Shown here in pieces: positions 1 to 7,873 of a DNA stretch of 64,000 nt. Each line of letters starts with the position of its first letter. The stretch's first letter is position 1. The notes beneath the pieces were generated by a model. It worked only from the letters and a program-made list of their open reading frames with translations, ran no database searches and was not told where the DNA came from. A program made the translations under genes and the position numbers. This DNA comes from Oscillospiraceae bacterium (GTDB lineage Bacteria > Bacillota > Clostridia > Oscillospirales > Oscillospiraceae). The stretch lies in assembly GCA_017501355.1 (NCBI GenBank), contig JAFVXA010000039.1, positions 1 to 64,000 on the forward strand, written 5' to 3'.

Positions 1-1020
1 AAGAATGGTGTTGTGCCACCATTTACCTGCCTTCGTGCGGGCGGCAAAGCTCATCAGCAGTCCCATGACAAAGATCACCAGCCAAAAGCCTGCTACAGCG
101 CAGAAACCGATGTACAGCATCAGATTCTCCAGATAATACACACTGAAGGTGACTTCGTAAGTAAAGAGGACGATCAGTATGCAGATGCCGACAATAGCAG
201 CTGTCAGCAAATCAAAGGGGATGCGGTTGAACCAGTTGAGATGGATGCCGTCTACGCCATCCACATGCCCTGCGGCGCAGAGCAGGAAGATGAACAGAGC
301 GAGGCAGAGGATGAGAAAGAGCGCCGTCAAAAGCGGGATCAGATCCTGCATTTCCAGCAAAAACTCCAGCCAATAGTTGAGGGCTTTGTATTCGTCGTTG
401 ACGGAGAACTCCTGCGGCAGAGCGAGTGTGACCATAACATCGCGGTAGGTGTGTTCCGCCCACTCGATGTCCACCTTGAGTGTTCTGCCGGTGGGGGAGC
501 CGGAATCAATCATTTCCTCGCCCGAGGTGCTGATGCAGATGTATCCCCTTGCTTCTTTCTCGGCGATGTAGTTATCCCGCTCTTCGTGAGAATTGAAATA
601 CACGGTTTCATACTGTGTGCCATTGCGTTCGGAGAAGGGATAGGTTTCCGTACAGCTGTATCGGATCGCGGGATCGGCATCATTGCTGAACAGGATCGTG
701 CCGTCCAGTTCCTGAATGGTGACGCGCAGATTGGTGTTTCGGATGTCATATCGCGTCTGAAAGAAGCTGAGATATTCGCCGTTGTCTCCCTGATGCTTCA
801 TTTCCAGCGCATCCTCGTAGAATATCACCACATCGTCCAGTTCGCTAAGGAGTATCGTTTCATTTACCTTGTGGCGCAGGGCTTCTCCATCGTCAAGATA
901 GCTGTTTTCCGTGGCCAGCAGAACCGTGCCGATGCCGCAAAATACAGCACCGACGGCAAAGACCGCCAGGAGCAGCAGGGCGGTGATCTTTGCCCAAAGT
1001 TTTGATTTCAGTTTTTTCAT
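1..1020 (-). CDS. Sensor histidine kinase, N-terminal part (cut by window edge)
   Basis: Translating the minus strand from the ATG at 1020 gives an open frame to the window edge (340 codons), so only the input half of the protein is visible. It begins with a charged start and a strong membrane helix (about residues 9-36), has an extracellular domain of roughly 180 residues rich in acidic and aromatic residues, then a series of at least three membrane helices (about residues 225-330). No DHp or ATPase motif lies inside the window. The assignment as a sensor kinase rests on its place directly after an OmpR-type regulator and on this topology, which is seen in Clostridia kinases of the same arrangement. 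Its start overlaps the stop of the upstream 33-residue ORF (ATGA), so it is probably translationally coupled. Confidence 0.72.
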   Translation of the reverse strand, partial: MKKLKSKLWAKITALLLLAVFAVGAVFCGIGTVLLATENSYLDDGEALRHKVNETILLSELDDVVIFYEDALEMKHQGDNGEYLSFFQTRYDIRNTNLRVTIQELDGTILFSNDADPAIRYSCTETYPFSERNGTQYETVYFNSHEERDNYIAEKEARGYICISTSGEEMIDSGSPTGRTLKVDIEWAEHTYRDVMVTLALPQEFSVNDEYKALNYWLEFLLEMQDLIPLLTALFLILCLALFIFLLCAAGHVDGVDGIHLNWFNRIPFDLLTAAIVGICILIVLFTYEVTFSVYYLENLMLYIGFCAVAGFWLVIFVMGLLMSFAARTKAGKWWHNTIL

Positions 1021-1118
1021 GCCCAATCATCCTCCTTCACTTTGCGGCATTTGCAGAAAGCGATTGCCGCCGCGATCAGGGTGAATATTGCAAGTCTTTT
1101 CCAGAGTTTCTGTTTCAT
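1017..1118 (-). CDS. 33-residue single-pass membrane peptide between regulator and kinase
   Basis: This short frame starts at the ATG at 1118, which overlaps the stop of the response regulator gene (CAATGA), and ends in a TGA that overlaps the kinase start (GCATGA). The peptide has a basic N-terminus, a hydrophobic stretch of about 12 residues, a CKC motif, and an acidic end (KEDDW). The spacing GGAGG-6 nt-ATG upstream (inside the regulator 3' end) and GAAGGAGG near its own 3' end show that ribosomes can enter at both junctions. It may be a real small regulator of the kinase or just a coupling device that carries the kinase RBS. I do not recognise it. Confidence 0.5.
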   Translation of the reverse strand: MKQKLWKRLAIFTLIAAAIAFCKCRKVKEDDWA

Positions 1119-1807
1119 TGCTTTGCCTCCATTTTGTAGCCCTTGCCCCAGACCACCTTCAGATAGCGGGGCTCGGCGGGATTGATCTCAATTTTTTCGC
1201 GGATGTGTCGGATGTGGACGGCGATGGCACCGGCGGCGTTCAGCGGCGCTTCCTCCCACACGCGGCGATAGATCTCATCGGGGGAGAAAACCGTGCCTGC
1301 GTTCTGCATGAGAAATCGCAGGATATCATACTCCTTCGGCGTGAGGTTTACGTTCTCGCCGTCTACGCTCACGGTTTTGGCGTTGTCGTCCAGTTCAATG
1401 CCGCCAATGCTGAGTGTGGAGGGCTGCACCGTACCGCTGCCGAGCTGCAGGTAGCGCCGCAGCTGCGAACGCACCCGTGCCTGCACCTCCAAGGGGTTGA
1501 AGGGCTTGGTGATATAGTCATCCGCGCCGATGTTGAGCCCCAGCACCTTGTCGCTGTCTTCGCTCTTTGCCGTCAGCAGGATAATGGGGACGTTGGAGAA
1601 CTCACGGATCTTTGCCATGGCAGAAAGTCCGTCCATTTCGGGCATCATAATATCGAGCAGGATCAGATGAATGTCCTCTTTGGACACGAGGGAAACTGCC
1701 TCGCGCCCGTTGGAAGCCTTAAAGATGCGGTGTCCTTCCGCAGTCAGATAAATTTCCAGCGCCGAGAGAATGTCTTTCTCATCGTCGCAGATCAGAATGT
1801 TGTACAT
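1115..1807 (-). CDS. OmpR/PhoB-family response regulator
   Basis: A 230-residue regulator. Residues 1-115 form a receiver domain with the acidic pair D8-D9, the phospho-acceptor D52 in LLDIMMP, and the conserved TKPF lysine near residue 102. Residues about 130-228 form a winged-helix DNA-binding domain (LTPKEYDILRFL, then VHIRHIREKIE and the terminal WGKGYK turn). Length and order match the OmpR family. It is the first gene of a minus-strand operon that continues with a small membrane peptide and a histidine kinase. A good RBS (AGGAGG) lies 7 nt before the ATG. The regulon is unknown. Confidence 0.93.
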   Translation of the reverse strand: MYNILICDDEKDILSALEIYLTAEGHRIFKASNGREAVSLVSKEDIHLILLDIMMPEMDGLSAMAKIREFSNVPIILLTAKSEDSDKVLGLNIGADDYITKPFNPLEVQARVRSQLRRYLQLGSGTVQPSTLSIGGIELDDNAKTVSVDGENVNLTPKEYDILRFLMQNAGTVFSPDEIYRRVWEEAPLNAAGAIAVHIRHIREKIEINPAEPRYLKVVWGKGYKMEAKQ

Positions 1808-1836
1808 AGCTTTGCCTCCTTGCTGTTGACAAGGTT

Positions 1837-1865
1837 ATCATACAGAATAATCACTTAAGAAACAA
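1837..1865 (-). promoter_or_regulatory. Sigma-A-type promoter of the response regulator operon
   Basis: Minus-strand TTGTTT, 17 nt spacer, TATGAT, ending about 30 nt upstream of the regulator start. A TTAAG/CTTAA repeat pattern nearby (1855-1892) could be an autoregulatory site. Confidence 0.55.
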
Positions 1866-1926
1866 TGCCGCAGCAGTTTAAGGTTTTCTTAATTTCATTT
1901 CACGATAAAACGGAGCAAAAAGCGGC

Positions 1927-1955
1927 TTTCACTTCTATGGAAAAGATGGTATAAT
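1927..1955 (+). promoter_or_regulatory. Promoter of the hypothetical/GTPase-NYN operon
   Basis: Plus-strand TTTCAC, 17 nt spacer, perfect TATAAT at 1950-1955, 35 nt upstream of the ATG at 1990. Confidence 0.6.
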
Positions 1956-1989
1956 AATTTACTCATGTAGAATCTCTATGGGAGGGACT

Positions 1990-2247
1990 ATGGAAAGAAA
2001 GTTTGATTATCTGACGCCCCGCTGGCTTGGGCGTGCCCATATTTATCACGGTGAACAGGATGCTATGCGCTATCGCTTTGCCATGGACGGCAAGGAGAAA
2101 AAGGTGGAGGCATCCGTCTATACCAAGGTCTGCTTTGAACAGGCGGATGACGTGGTGAGCGAAGTGTTTGCCTGGGACGAGGATGGTGTCGCGGCGCTGC
2201 GGGACTGGCTGCAGCAGCACTATGAGCGCATTTGTGAGGGCAAGTGA
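1990..2247 (+). CDS. Hypothetical 85-residue protein coupled to the GTPase-NYN gene
   Basis: I chose the ATG at 1990 over the one at 1978 because GGGAGGG sits at the right distance before it, and the upstream ATG has no RBS. The product is small, soluble and rich in aromatic and charged residues, with a C-terminal amphipathic helix (ALRDWLQQHYERI). I see no known motif. Its stop codon overlaps the start of the downstream translation-factor fusion gene (TGATGA), so the two are very likely co-translated, and the small protein may serve the same process. Function unknown. Confidence 0.7.
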   Translation: MERKFDYLTPRWLGRAHIYHGEQDAMRYRFAMDGKEKKVEASVYTKVCFEQADDVVSEVFAWDEDGVAALRDWLQQHYERICEGK

Positions 2248-4799
2248 TGAAACGGATTTGCATCGGTATACTGGCACACGTGGACGCGGGGAAAACCACG
2301 CTCAGCGAGGGACTTTTGTACCATACAGGAAAAATCAAAAAGCTGGGTCGTGTGGATCATCGGGATACCTATCTCGATACCCACGCCATCGAGCGGGAGC
2401 GGGGCATTACCATCTTTTCCAAGCAGGCGGTTCTGACCACGAACGATCTACAGTTGACGCTGCTGGATACGCCGGGACACGTGGACTTTTCTGCGGAGAC
2501 CGAGCGCACTCTGTCCGTTCTCGATTATGCCATTCTCGTCATCAGCGCATCCGACGGTGTGCAGGCACATACAGAGACCCTGTGGCGGCTGCTGCAGCGC
2601 TACGGTGTGCCGACCTTCGTGTTTGTGACGAAGATGGATCTGCCGGACGTGGATCGTGCTGCGCTGATGCAGGAACTGAAAAAGCGCCTTGGCACGGGCT
2701 GTGTGGATTTCGGCGGGGAAAACCGCGAGGAAGAGATCGCTGTGCTGGATGACGCGCTGCTGGAGCGCTATCTGGAAAACGGCAGCATCGAGACGCGGGA
2801 CATTGCCCATTTGGTGCGTCAGCGGATGCTTTATCCCTGTTACTTTGGCTCGGGTCTGCAGCTTGTGGGCGTGGAGGAGTTTTTGCAGGGCATCGAGGAG
2901 TATACTCTTGCGCCCGAAGCGTCCGAGGCGTTCGGCGCCAAGGTGTTCAAGATCTCCCGCGATCCGCAGGGGGCGAGACTGACCTATCTGAAGGTGACAG
3001 GCGGCTCACTGAAGGTGCGTGCGGCGCTGCAATATCGCCCTGCAGGAGAAGAGGAAGCGGTTGAGGAAAAAGTCAATCAGATCCGCCGCTATTCCGGCGC
3101 GAAGTTCGACGCGGTGGAGGAGATGTTCCCCGGTGATATCTGCGCGGTGACGGGTCTCACGGCGACCTATCCCGGACAGGCGCTGGGCGCAGAGCGGAGC
3201 GCAGATCTGCCCGCGCTGGAACCCGTTATGAGCTATCGCCTCCGTTTGCCTGAGGGCAGCGATATCCGCGTAGAGCTGCCGAAGCTCCAGCAGCTGCAGG
3301 AGGAAGACCCCCAGCTCCACATTGTGTGGGACGAGCGTCTGCGGGAAATTCAGCTGCGTCTCATGGGTGAGGTGCAGATCGAAGTATTGCAGCGCATGAT
3401 CGCTGATCGCTTTGATTTGGATGTGACCATCGACACGGGACGTGTGCGCTATTTGGAAACCATTAAGGACACGGTGGAAGGTGTAGGACACTATGAGCCC
3501 CTGCGTCACTATGCGGAGGTACACTTGCTGCTGGAGCCCCTGCCGCGGGGAAGCGGACTGGTGTTTGCCACGAGCTGCCGCGAGGATGTGCTGGATCTCA
3601 ACTGGCAGCGCCTGATCCTGACACATTTGGAGGAGAAACCCCATCTTGGTGTGCTGACGGGTTCCCCCATTACGGATATGAAGATCACGGTGGTGGCAGG
3701 TCGTGCCCACCTGAAACACACCGAGGGCGGTGATTTCCGTCAGTCCACCTACCGTGCGGTGCGCCACGGTCTGATGAAGGCGGAAAGTGTGCTGCTGGAG
3801 CCCTATTATCATTTCCGTCTGGAAGTTCCCATGGAGGAAATCGGGCGTGCCATCAGCGATATCCGTCTGCGCAGCGGCACCTTTGATGCGCCCGAGGAGG
3901 AGGGGGGCAATATGGTGCTGACAGGTCGCGCGCCTGTGGCAGCACTGCGGGATTATGCGCAGGATGTTGCCGCCTATACCCGCGGCAGAGGGCGCTTCCA
4001 CTGCACGGTGGAGGGCTATGACCTTTGCCATAACCCCGAAGAAGTCATAGCGGAGATCGCTTATGATCCCGAGCGGGATACGGAGAACACAGCGGATTCC
4101 GTGTTCTGCGCCCATGGCGCGGGCTTTGTTGTCAAGTGGAATGAGGTGGAGGAGCACATGCACCTCGAAAGCTGTCTGAAAACGGAAGCAGAGGAGACGG
4201 AGGTGGAGACTGCGCCCCGCGTGATGCACCGCAATCTCAGCATTGACGACAAGGAACTCGAAGCCATCATGCTGCGCGAGTTTGGTCCGATTTCGAGACG
4301 GCAGTACAGCGCTGCGCGGGAGTATACTGCCTCTTCCACGCATACGAATTATCGCAAAAAGACCAATTATCTCATCGTGGATGGCTACAATCTTATCTTC
4401 GCATGGGATGAGCTGGCGGAGCTGGGACGGGAGGATATTGGCGCGGCGCGCCACCGCTTGAAGGAGATCCTCAGCAATTACCGCGGCTATACGGGCTGCG
4501 AGCTGATTCTGGTGTTTGACGGCTATCTCGTCAAAGGCAATCAGGGCAGCACGGAGGAGCACCACGGCATTCATGTGGTCTACACCAAGGAAGGGGAGAC
4601 GGGCGATCTCTACATTGAGCGTCTGACCAATGAAATCGGTAAAAACGACGCAGTGCGGGTTGCCACCTCCGATGCCATGATCCAGATGGCAGCTCTGCGC
4701 GACGGTGTGCAGCGTATGTCCTCCCGCGAACTGATTGAGGAGATCAAGGAAGTGGAGAAGAAGATCGCTGCCGATATTGACACCATCAACAGGAAATGA
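2247..4799 (+). CDS. TetM/EF-G-like translational GTPase fused to a Rae1/YacP-like NYN nuclease domain
   Basis: An 850-residue protein. The N-terminal two thirds is a translational GTPase of the ribosomal-protection type: G1 AHVDAGKTT (10-18), RGIT switch I (51-54), DTPGH (73-77), TKMD (127-130), followed by domain II, EF-G-like domains III-V and the usual C-terminal loops. The last 150 residues are different: VDGYN (711-715, acidic D712), VFDGY (D758) and TSDAMIQ (D809) give the acidic triad of NYN/PIN-like nucleases, closest in pattern to YacP/Rae1, which in Bacillus cuts mRNA in the ribosomal A site. TetM itself is about 640 residues and ends before this domain. The GTPase part could deliver the nuclease to stalled ribosomes; that is inference. 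A start at GTG 2244 is possible but ATG 2247 gives the ATGA overlap with the small gene upstream. Confidence 0.88.
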   Translation: MKRICIGILAHVDAGKTTLSEGLLYHTGKIKKLGRVDHRDTYLDTHAIERERGITIFSKQAVLTTNDLQLTLLDTPGHVDFSAETERTLSVLDYAILVISASDGVQAHTETLWRLLQRYGVPTFVFVTKMDLPDVDRAALMQELKKRLGTGCVDFGGENREEEIAVLDDALLERYLENGSIETRDIAHLVRQRMLYPCYFGSGLQLVGVEEFLQGIEEYTLAPEASEAFGAKVFKISRDPQGARLTYLKVTGGSLKVRAALQYRPAGEEEAVEEKVNQIRRYSGAKFDAVEEMFPGDICAVTGLTATYPGQALGAERSADLPALEPVMSYRLRLPEGSDIRVELPKLQQLQEEDPQLHIVWDERLREIQLRLMGEVQIEVLQRMIADRFDLDVTIDTGRVRYLETIKDTVEGVGHYEPLRHYAEVHLLLEPLPRGSGLVFATSCREDVLDLNWQRLILTHLEEKPHLGVLTGSPITDMKITVVAGRAHLKHTEGGDFRQSTYRAVRHGLMKAESVLLEPYYHFRLEVPMEEIGRAISDIRLRSGTFDAPEEEGGNMVLTGRAPVAALRDYAQDVAAYTRGRGRFHCTVEGYDLCHNPEEVIAEIAYDPERDTENTADSVFCAHGAGFVVKWNEVEEHMHLESCLKTEAEETEVETAPRVMHRNLSIDDKELEAIMLREFGPISRRQYSAAREYTASSTHTNYRKKTNYLIVDGYNLIFAWDELAELGREDIGAARHRLKEILSNYRGYTGCELILVFDGYLVKGNQGSTEEHHGIHVVYTKEGETGDLYIERLTNEIGKNDAVRVATSDAMIQMAALRDGVQRMSSRELIEEIKEVEKKIAADIDTINRK

Positions 4800-4802
4800 G
4801 AA

Positions 4803-4830
4803 AATCCCCGCCGTGATCACGGCGGGGATT
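4803..4830. terminator. Rho-independent terminator
   Basis: Near-perfect palindrome, AATCCCCGCCGTG paired with its complement around a very short centre, right after the GTPase-NYN stop codon and before the convergent dehydrogenase; probably works in both directions. Confidence 0.7.
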
Positions 4831-4867
4831 GCTTTGTCTTATAAAGGGAACTACTTCGCAGACTGGA

Positions 4868-5983
4868 TTACAGCAGTTCGCGGTAAATCTTTGTCATGGT
4901 GTCCTGATCGAACTTCACATAGCTCTGATTCAGCAGTCTCTGCTGCAGCTCGATGACATCGGCGGCAAAGCTGACGGTCTCCTCCTCGGTCATACCGTAT
5001 TCATGGAGCTTCTTGCGGCTGATGATGTTGTCGAGGAGCTTTTCCAGCTCGTCGTATACCACATCAGTTTCGCAGCCGAGGATGTCAGCCATCAGCGCTT
5101 CCATGCGCACCAGCTTGCCCGTGGGGTTCTGGCGGTGATACTCGCGGAACACGGCAGTGAAGAACTGATAGTTTGCCTCGCCGTGGGTCACATGGTATTT
5201 GCCCGAGAGGGGGTAGCTCATGGCGTGGACAGCGCCAGTGCCTGCGTTGGCAAAGGCGACGCCAGCCATGTCGCTTGCCATGAGAAAGTCGCCGAGGAGT
5301 GCAAGGCGGGTTTCCTCGCCCTCGGAGAGAACACGGCGGAAACCGCTGATGATGAGTCTTGCGGCTTCTTCGCTGAAGAGTTCGGTGTAACGATTTGCTT
5401 TGGGGGAGACGTAGGACTCCACTGCGTGGATCAGCGCGTCAATGGCGCTGGTGGCAAAGACCTCGTAGGGCATTTCGGTCAGCAGCTCGGGAATCAGAAC
5501 AGCGGCATCGGGGAAGATGGCATCGTCGGCAAGACCCAGCTTGCTGCCGCGCTCGGTCAGCGCGGTGATGGACACACTGGAAACCTCGCTGCCTGCGCCG
5601 CAGGTGGTGGGCACGGCGATCAGCTCATGTGCCTTTACAATGGGTACCTTCCGCAGGAAGATATCCTCCGTGCGCTCGGCATCCTTCAGCACCAGCACCT
5701 TTGCCATGTCGATGACGGCACCGCCGCCGATGGCAATGATACGGCTGCAGCCGCTGCTGCGGAAATCCTGAATGAGGGCATCCATCATCAGGTCAGTGGG
5801 TTCCCCCGCACCGTATTTGCTCTTGAACTCCACGTGGGCGGTGAGACCGAGGGGGGCGAAATACTTTTCAAAGGTGCGGCGGCTTGCGAGAATAAAGTCG
5901 GACGGACCGATCTGGTATTCGGCGACGAAATCTGCGGCGTGGTCAAAGGACTTGATCGTTGTTTTCTGGCGGAACAGCTGCAT
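4868..5983 (-). CDS. 4-hydroxybutyrate dehydrogenase (iron-containing alcohol dehydrogenase family)
   Basis: A 371-residue type III alcohol dehydrogenase. It has the nucleotide-binding GGGAVIDMAK segment, PTTCGAGSE, the metal-site region SAIDALIHAVES, and the GTGAVHAMSYPLSG and HVTHGEAN histidine motifs. The pattern along its length closely follows Clostridium kluyveri 4-hydroxybutyrate dehydrogenase as I remember it (same length, same GAGEPTD-like N-terminal region and REYGM-type C-terminal region). The enzyme interconverts succinic semialdehyde and 4-hydroxybutyrate with NAD(H), feeding the succinate/4-aminobutyrate route to butyrate. The start at 5983 follows a perfect AAGGAGG; the longer open frame upstream lacks an RBS. 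It stands alone, without the CoA transferase or dehydratase of that route. Confidence 0.85.
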   Translation of the reverse strand: MQLFRQKTTIKSFDHAADFVAEYQIGPSDFILASRRTFEKYFAPLGLTAHVEFKSKYGAGEPTDLMMDALIQDFRSSGCSRIIAIGGGAVIDMAKVLVLKDAERTEDIFLRKVPIVKAHELIAVPTTCGAGSEVSSVSITALTERGSKLGLADDAIFPDAAVLIPELLTEMPYEVFATSAIDALIHAVESYVSPKANRYTELFSEEAARLIISGFRRVLSEGEETRLALLGDFLMASDMAGVAFANAGTGAVHAMSYPLSGKYHVTHGEANYQFFTAVFREYHRQNPTGKLVRMEALMADILGCETDVVYDELEKLLDNIISRKKLHEYGMTEEETVSFAADVIELQQRLLNQSYVKFDQDTMTKIYRELL

Positions 5984-6019
5984 GAGGAAACCTCCTTGTT
6001 TATTGTTATTTATGGTTTG

Positions 6020-6048
6020 AGTATACTCCCGTGTAAAGGGAATGGCAA
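6020..6048 (-). promoter_or_regulatory. Promoter of 4-hydroxybutyrate dehydrogenase
   Basis: Minus-strand TTGCCA, 17 nt spacer, TATACT, 37 nt before the ATG at 5983. Confidence 0.65.
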
Positions 6049-6164
6049 ACGGTTTTTCGCGGGAAAAAACAAAAACAAACGGTAAACATTTCATTGCGGC
6101 GGTTGAAGTTGCAGCGGGTTTGTGATACTCTTCTGTATGAATATTTTGCCAAAGGAGTCTGGAA

Positions 6165-7034
6165 ATGCTGTTTCCGTTGTTCTGTGCTGTCTCGGCTGTT
6201 GCCGCTGGCATCACTGCTGTAAATATGGGCTTGTTTGGCGGGGCTGCGGGTGTGCTGTGGTTCCTGCTGCTGGGCTTTGGGTACTTTGTGCTGCTGACGC
6301 TGCTGTGGCTGTTGCCGCTGGTGATTTTTTCCTTCACCGTGGATCAGTCGAAGCCTGCGGGAAAGCACCAGAAGCTGATCCGCAGCGCTCTTGCGGAGAC
6401 GCTGCTGCTGCTGTTCTCCATCTGCCGTGTGCGGATCCATGTTTCGGGCATCGACATGGTGCCGACAGACAGCCGCTATCTCTTCACCAGCAACCATATT
6501 TCCATTTTCGACCCCCTCGCATCGCTGATCGTGATGCGGAAGAAGGATATGACCTTCATTTCCAAGAAGGAGAATATGTCCCGCCCCGTCATCGGCAATC
6601 TGATGCACGCGGCAGGTATGCTGCCCATTGACCGTGAGAATGACCGCAGCGCTGTCCGCACCGTTGTGCAGGCGGCAAAGCTGATGAAGGACGACTATAC
6701 CTCGGTGGGTCTCTATCCCGAAGGCTATACCAACCGCCAGCCCAATACGGTGCTGCTGCCGTTTCGTGACGGTTCGCTGAAAACCGCCCAGAAGGCGGGA
6801 GTGCCTGTGGTGGTGGCGGTGATCCGCGGGTCGAATCGGGTGCATTTCCCTGAGGTGCTGCTGCGATGGAAGACGGAGATCCGACTGGACTTTCTGACGG
6901 TGATCCCCGCGGAGGAGGTCTGTAGCGTGTCCACCCATGAGCTGGGGGAAAAGATGTGGAAGATCATGTATCGGGAACTGACAGGGGAGGAGTGCGAGAG
7001 CATTCCTGCCACCGCGAAAGAAAACGAAATGTAA
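6165..7034 (+). CDS. 1-acyl-sn-glycerol-3-phosphate acyltransferase-like (PlsC family)
   Basis: 289 residues. Two or three hydrophobic helices occupy the first 60 residues, and another short one lies near residue 85. The acyltransferase box follows: SNHISIFD (the HX4D motif) near residue 108, a second block with KENMSRPVIGNLMHAAGMLPIDREN, and the EGYTNRQ block III near residue 185. This is the PlsC signature, so the protein should acylate lysophosphatidic acid or a related lyso-lipid at the membrane. RBS AAAGGAG lies 8 nt before the ATG. It is a single gene, divergent from the dehydrogenase. Confidence 0.85.
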   Translation: MLFPLFCAVSAVAAGITAVNMGLFGGAAGVLWFLLLGFGYFVLLTLLWLLPLVIFSFTVDQSKPAGKHQKLIRSALAETLLLLFSICRVRIHVSGIDMVPTDSRYLFTSNHISIFDPLASLIVMRKKDMTFISKKENMSRPVIGNLMHAAGMLPIDRENDRSAVRTVVQAAKLMKDDYTSVGLYPEGYTNRQPNTVLLPFRDGSLKTAQKAGVPVVVAVIRGSNRVHFPEVLLRWKTEIRLDFLTVIPAEEVCSVSTHELGEKMWKIMYRELTGEECESIPATAKENEM

Positions 7035-7066
7035 GAGGGCAGACACGCCTTCGACACGATTCACCC

Positions 7067-7095
7067 TTGTCATGGGGGGGATTTTGTGGTAATCT
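7067..7095 (+). promoter_or_regulatory. Promoter of the DivIVA-like gene
   Basis: TTGTCA, 17 nt spacer, TAATCT, about 25 nt upstream of the ATG. Confidence 0.55.
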
Positions 7096-7120
7096 GTTAA
7101 AAAACCTGTGAGGTGGGACA

Positions 7121-7729
7121 ATGAGCAATCATACGATGAAGGGCACGCTGTTTGGTGGTTTCAAGCGCAGCGACGTGACGGAATATATTGAGCGGCTGTC
7201 CAAGGAAAATATGGAAGCGCTGACCCTGCTTCGCGAGGAAGTAGAGAATCTGCGCAGCGAGCGGGATCAGCTCAGCACGGAGAAGGAGTCTCTTGTGGAG
7301 ACCAACGCCCTGCTGGAGGCGGCGAAGGAAGAAAAGGCAGCGCTGACGGAGGAAGTGGTGGCACTTCGTGCCGATAAGCTTGCCGCCGAAAAAGAGCTTG
7401 CCGCCATGCGGGAGGAACTGGAGCAGCTCCGTCCCGAGGTGCAGGAGTATCACGACATCAAGGCAAAGCTCAGCGATCTCCAGATCGAAGCCTGCCGCCG
7501 TGCCAACGAGCTGGAGGAGAATACCAAGGCTCGTATGCAGGCGCTGGAGGATGAGACTTATGAGCGTCTGCAAAAGCTCGCAAGCGGCTGCCGCAGCGCG
7601 TATGATGCGACCTTTGTGGAGCACTATCCTGCTGTGTTCGACGAGATCGACGAGCTGCTGAAGCGGGAAGAAGTGGTGGAGCCCCACGCAGAGGGCGCGG
7701 AAGAAGCCTCTGTGACCTATCTGTTTTAA
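7121..7729 (+). CDS. DivIVA/GpsB-like coiled-coil protein
   Basis: 202 residues. The N-terminal block FGGFKRSDVTEYIERL resembles the lipid-binding start of DivIVA-family proteins. It is followed by about 110 residues of almost unbroken heptad coiled coil rich in E, L, A and R, and an alanine- and glutamate-rich tail. Such proteins mark curved membrane or septa and recruit partners in division or sporulation. No neighbour fixes its exact role. RBS GAGGTGGG lies before the ATG, and a strong terminator follows. Confidence 0.7.
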   Translation: MSNHTMKGTLFGGFKRSDVTEYIERLSKENMEALTLLREEVENLRSERDQLSTEKESLVETNALLEAAKEEKAALTEEVVALRADKLAAEKELAAMREELEQLRPEVQEYHDIKAKLSDLQIEACRRANELEENTKARMQALEDETYERLQKLASGCRSAYDATFVEHYPAVFDEIDELLKREEVVEPHAEGAEEASVTYLF

Positions 7730-7733
7730 GCAA

Positions 7734-7767
7734 AAGGAACGAGCCGAAATGGTTCGTTCCTTTTTTG
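7734..7767 (+). terminator. Rho-independent terminator
   Basis: AAAGGAACGAGCC / GGTTCGTTCCTTT stem followed by TTTTT, directly after the DivIVA-like gene. Confidence 0.9.
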
Positions 7768-7873
7768 TCAAGTTAAGGTGTTGTGTGTTGCATTTGCTTT
7801 GATTATGGTGTACCATAAACAGGTAAAATGCGCATGGTGCGGAAACAAGTTCCAACTGAGGGAGGAATCCTGT

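Noticed and set aside
13-1005. 330-residue plus-strand open frame
   Set aside because: It is antisense to the sensor kinase frame, which has better composition, membrane helices and operon context.
2247-4799. Direct call as a tetracycline resistance gene
   Set aside because: The GTPase resembles ribosomal protection proteins, but it carries an extra nuclease domain and a chromosomal housekeeping context; resistance is not shown.
3006-4820. 604-residue minus-strand open frame
   Set aside because: Shadow of the GTPase-NYN gene; low-complexity H/I/L/Q composition and no RBS.
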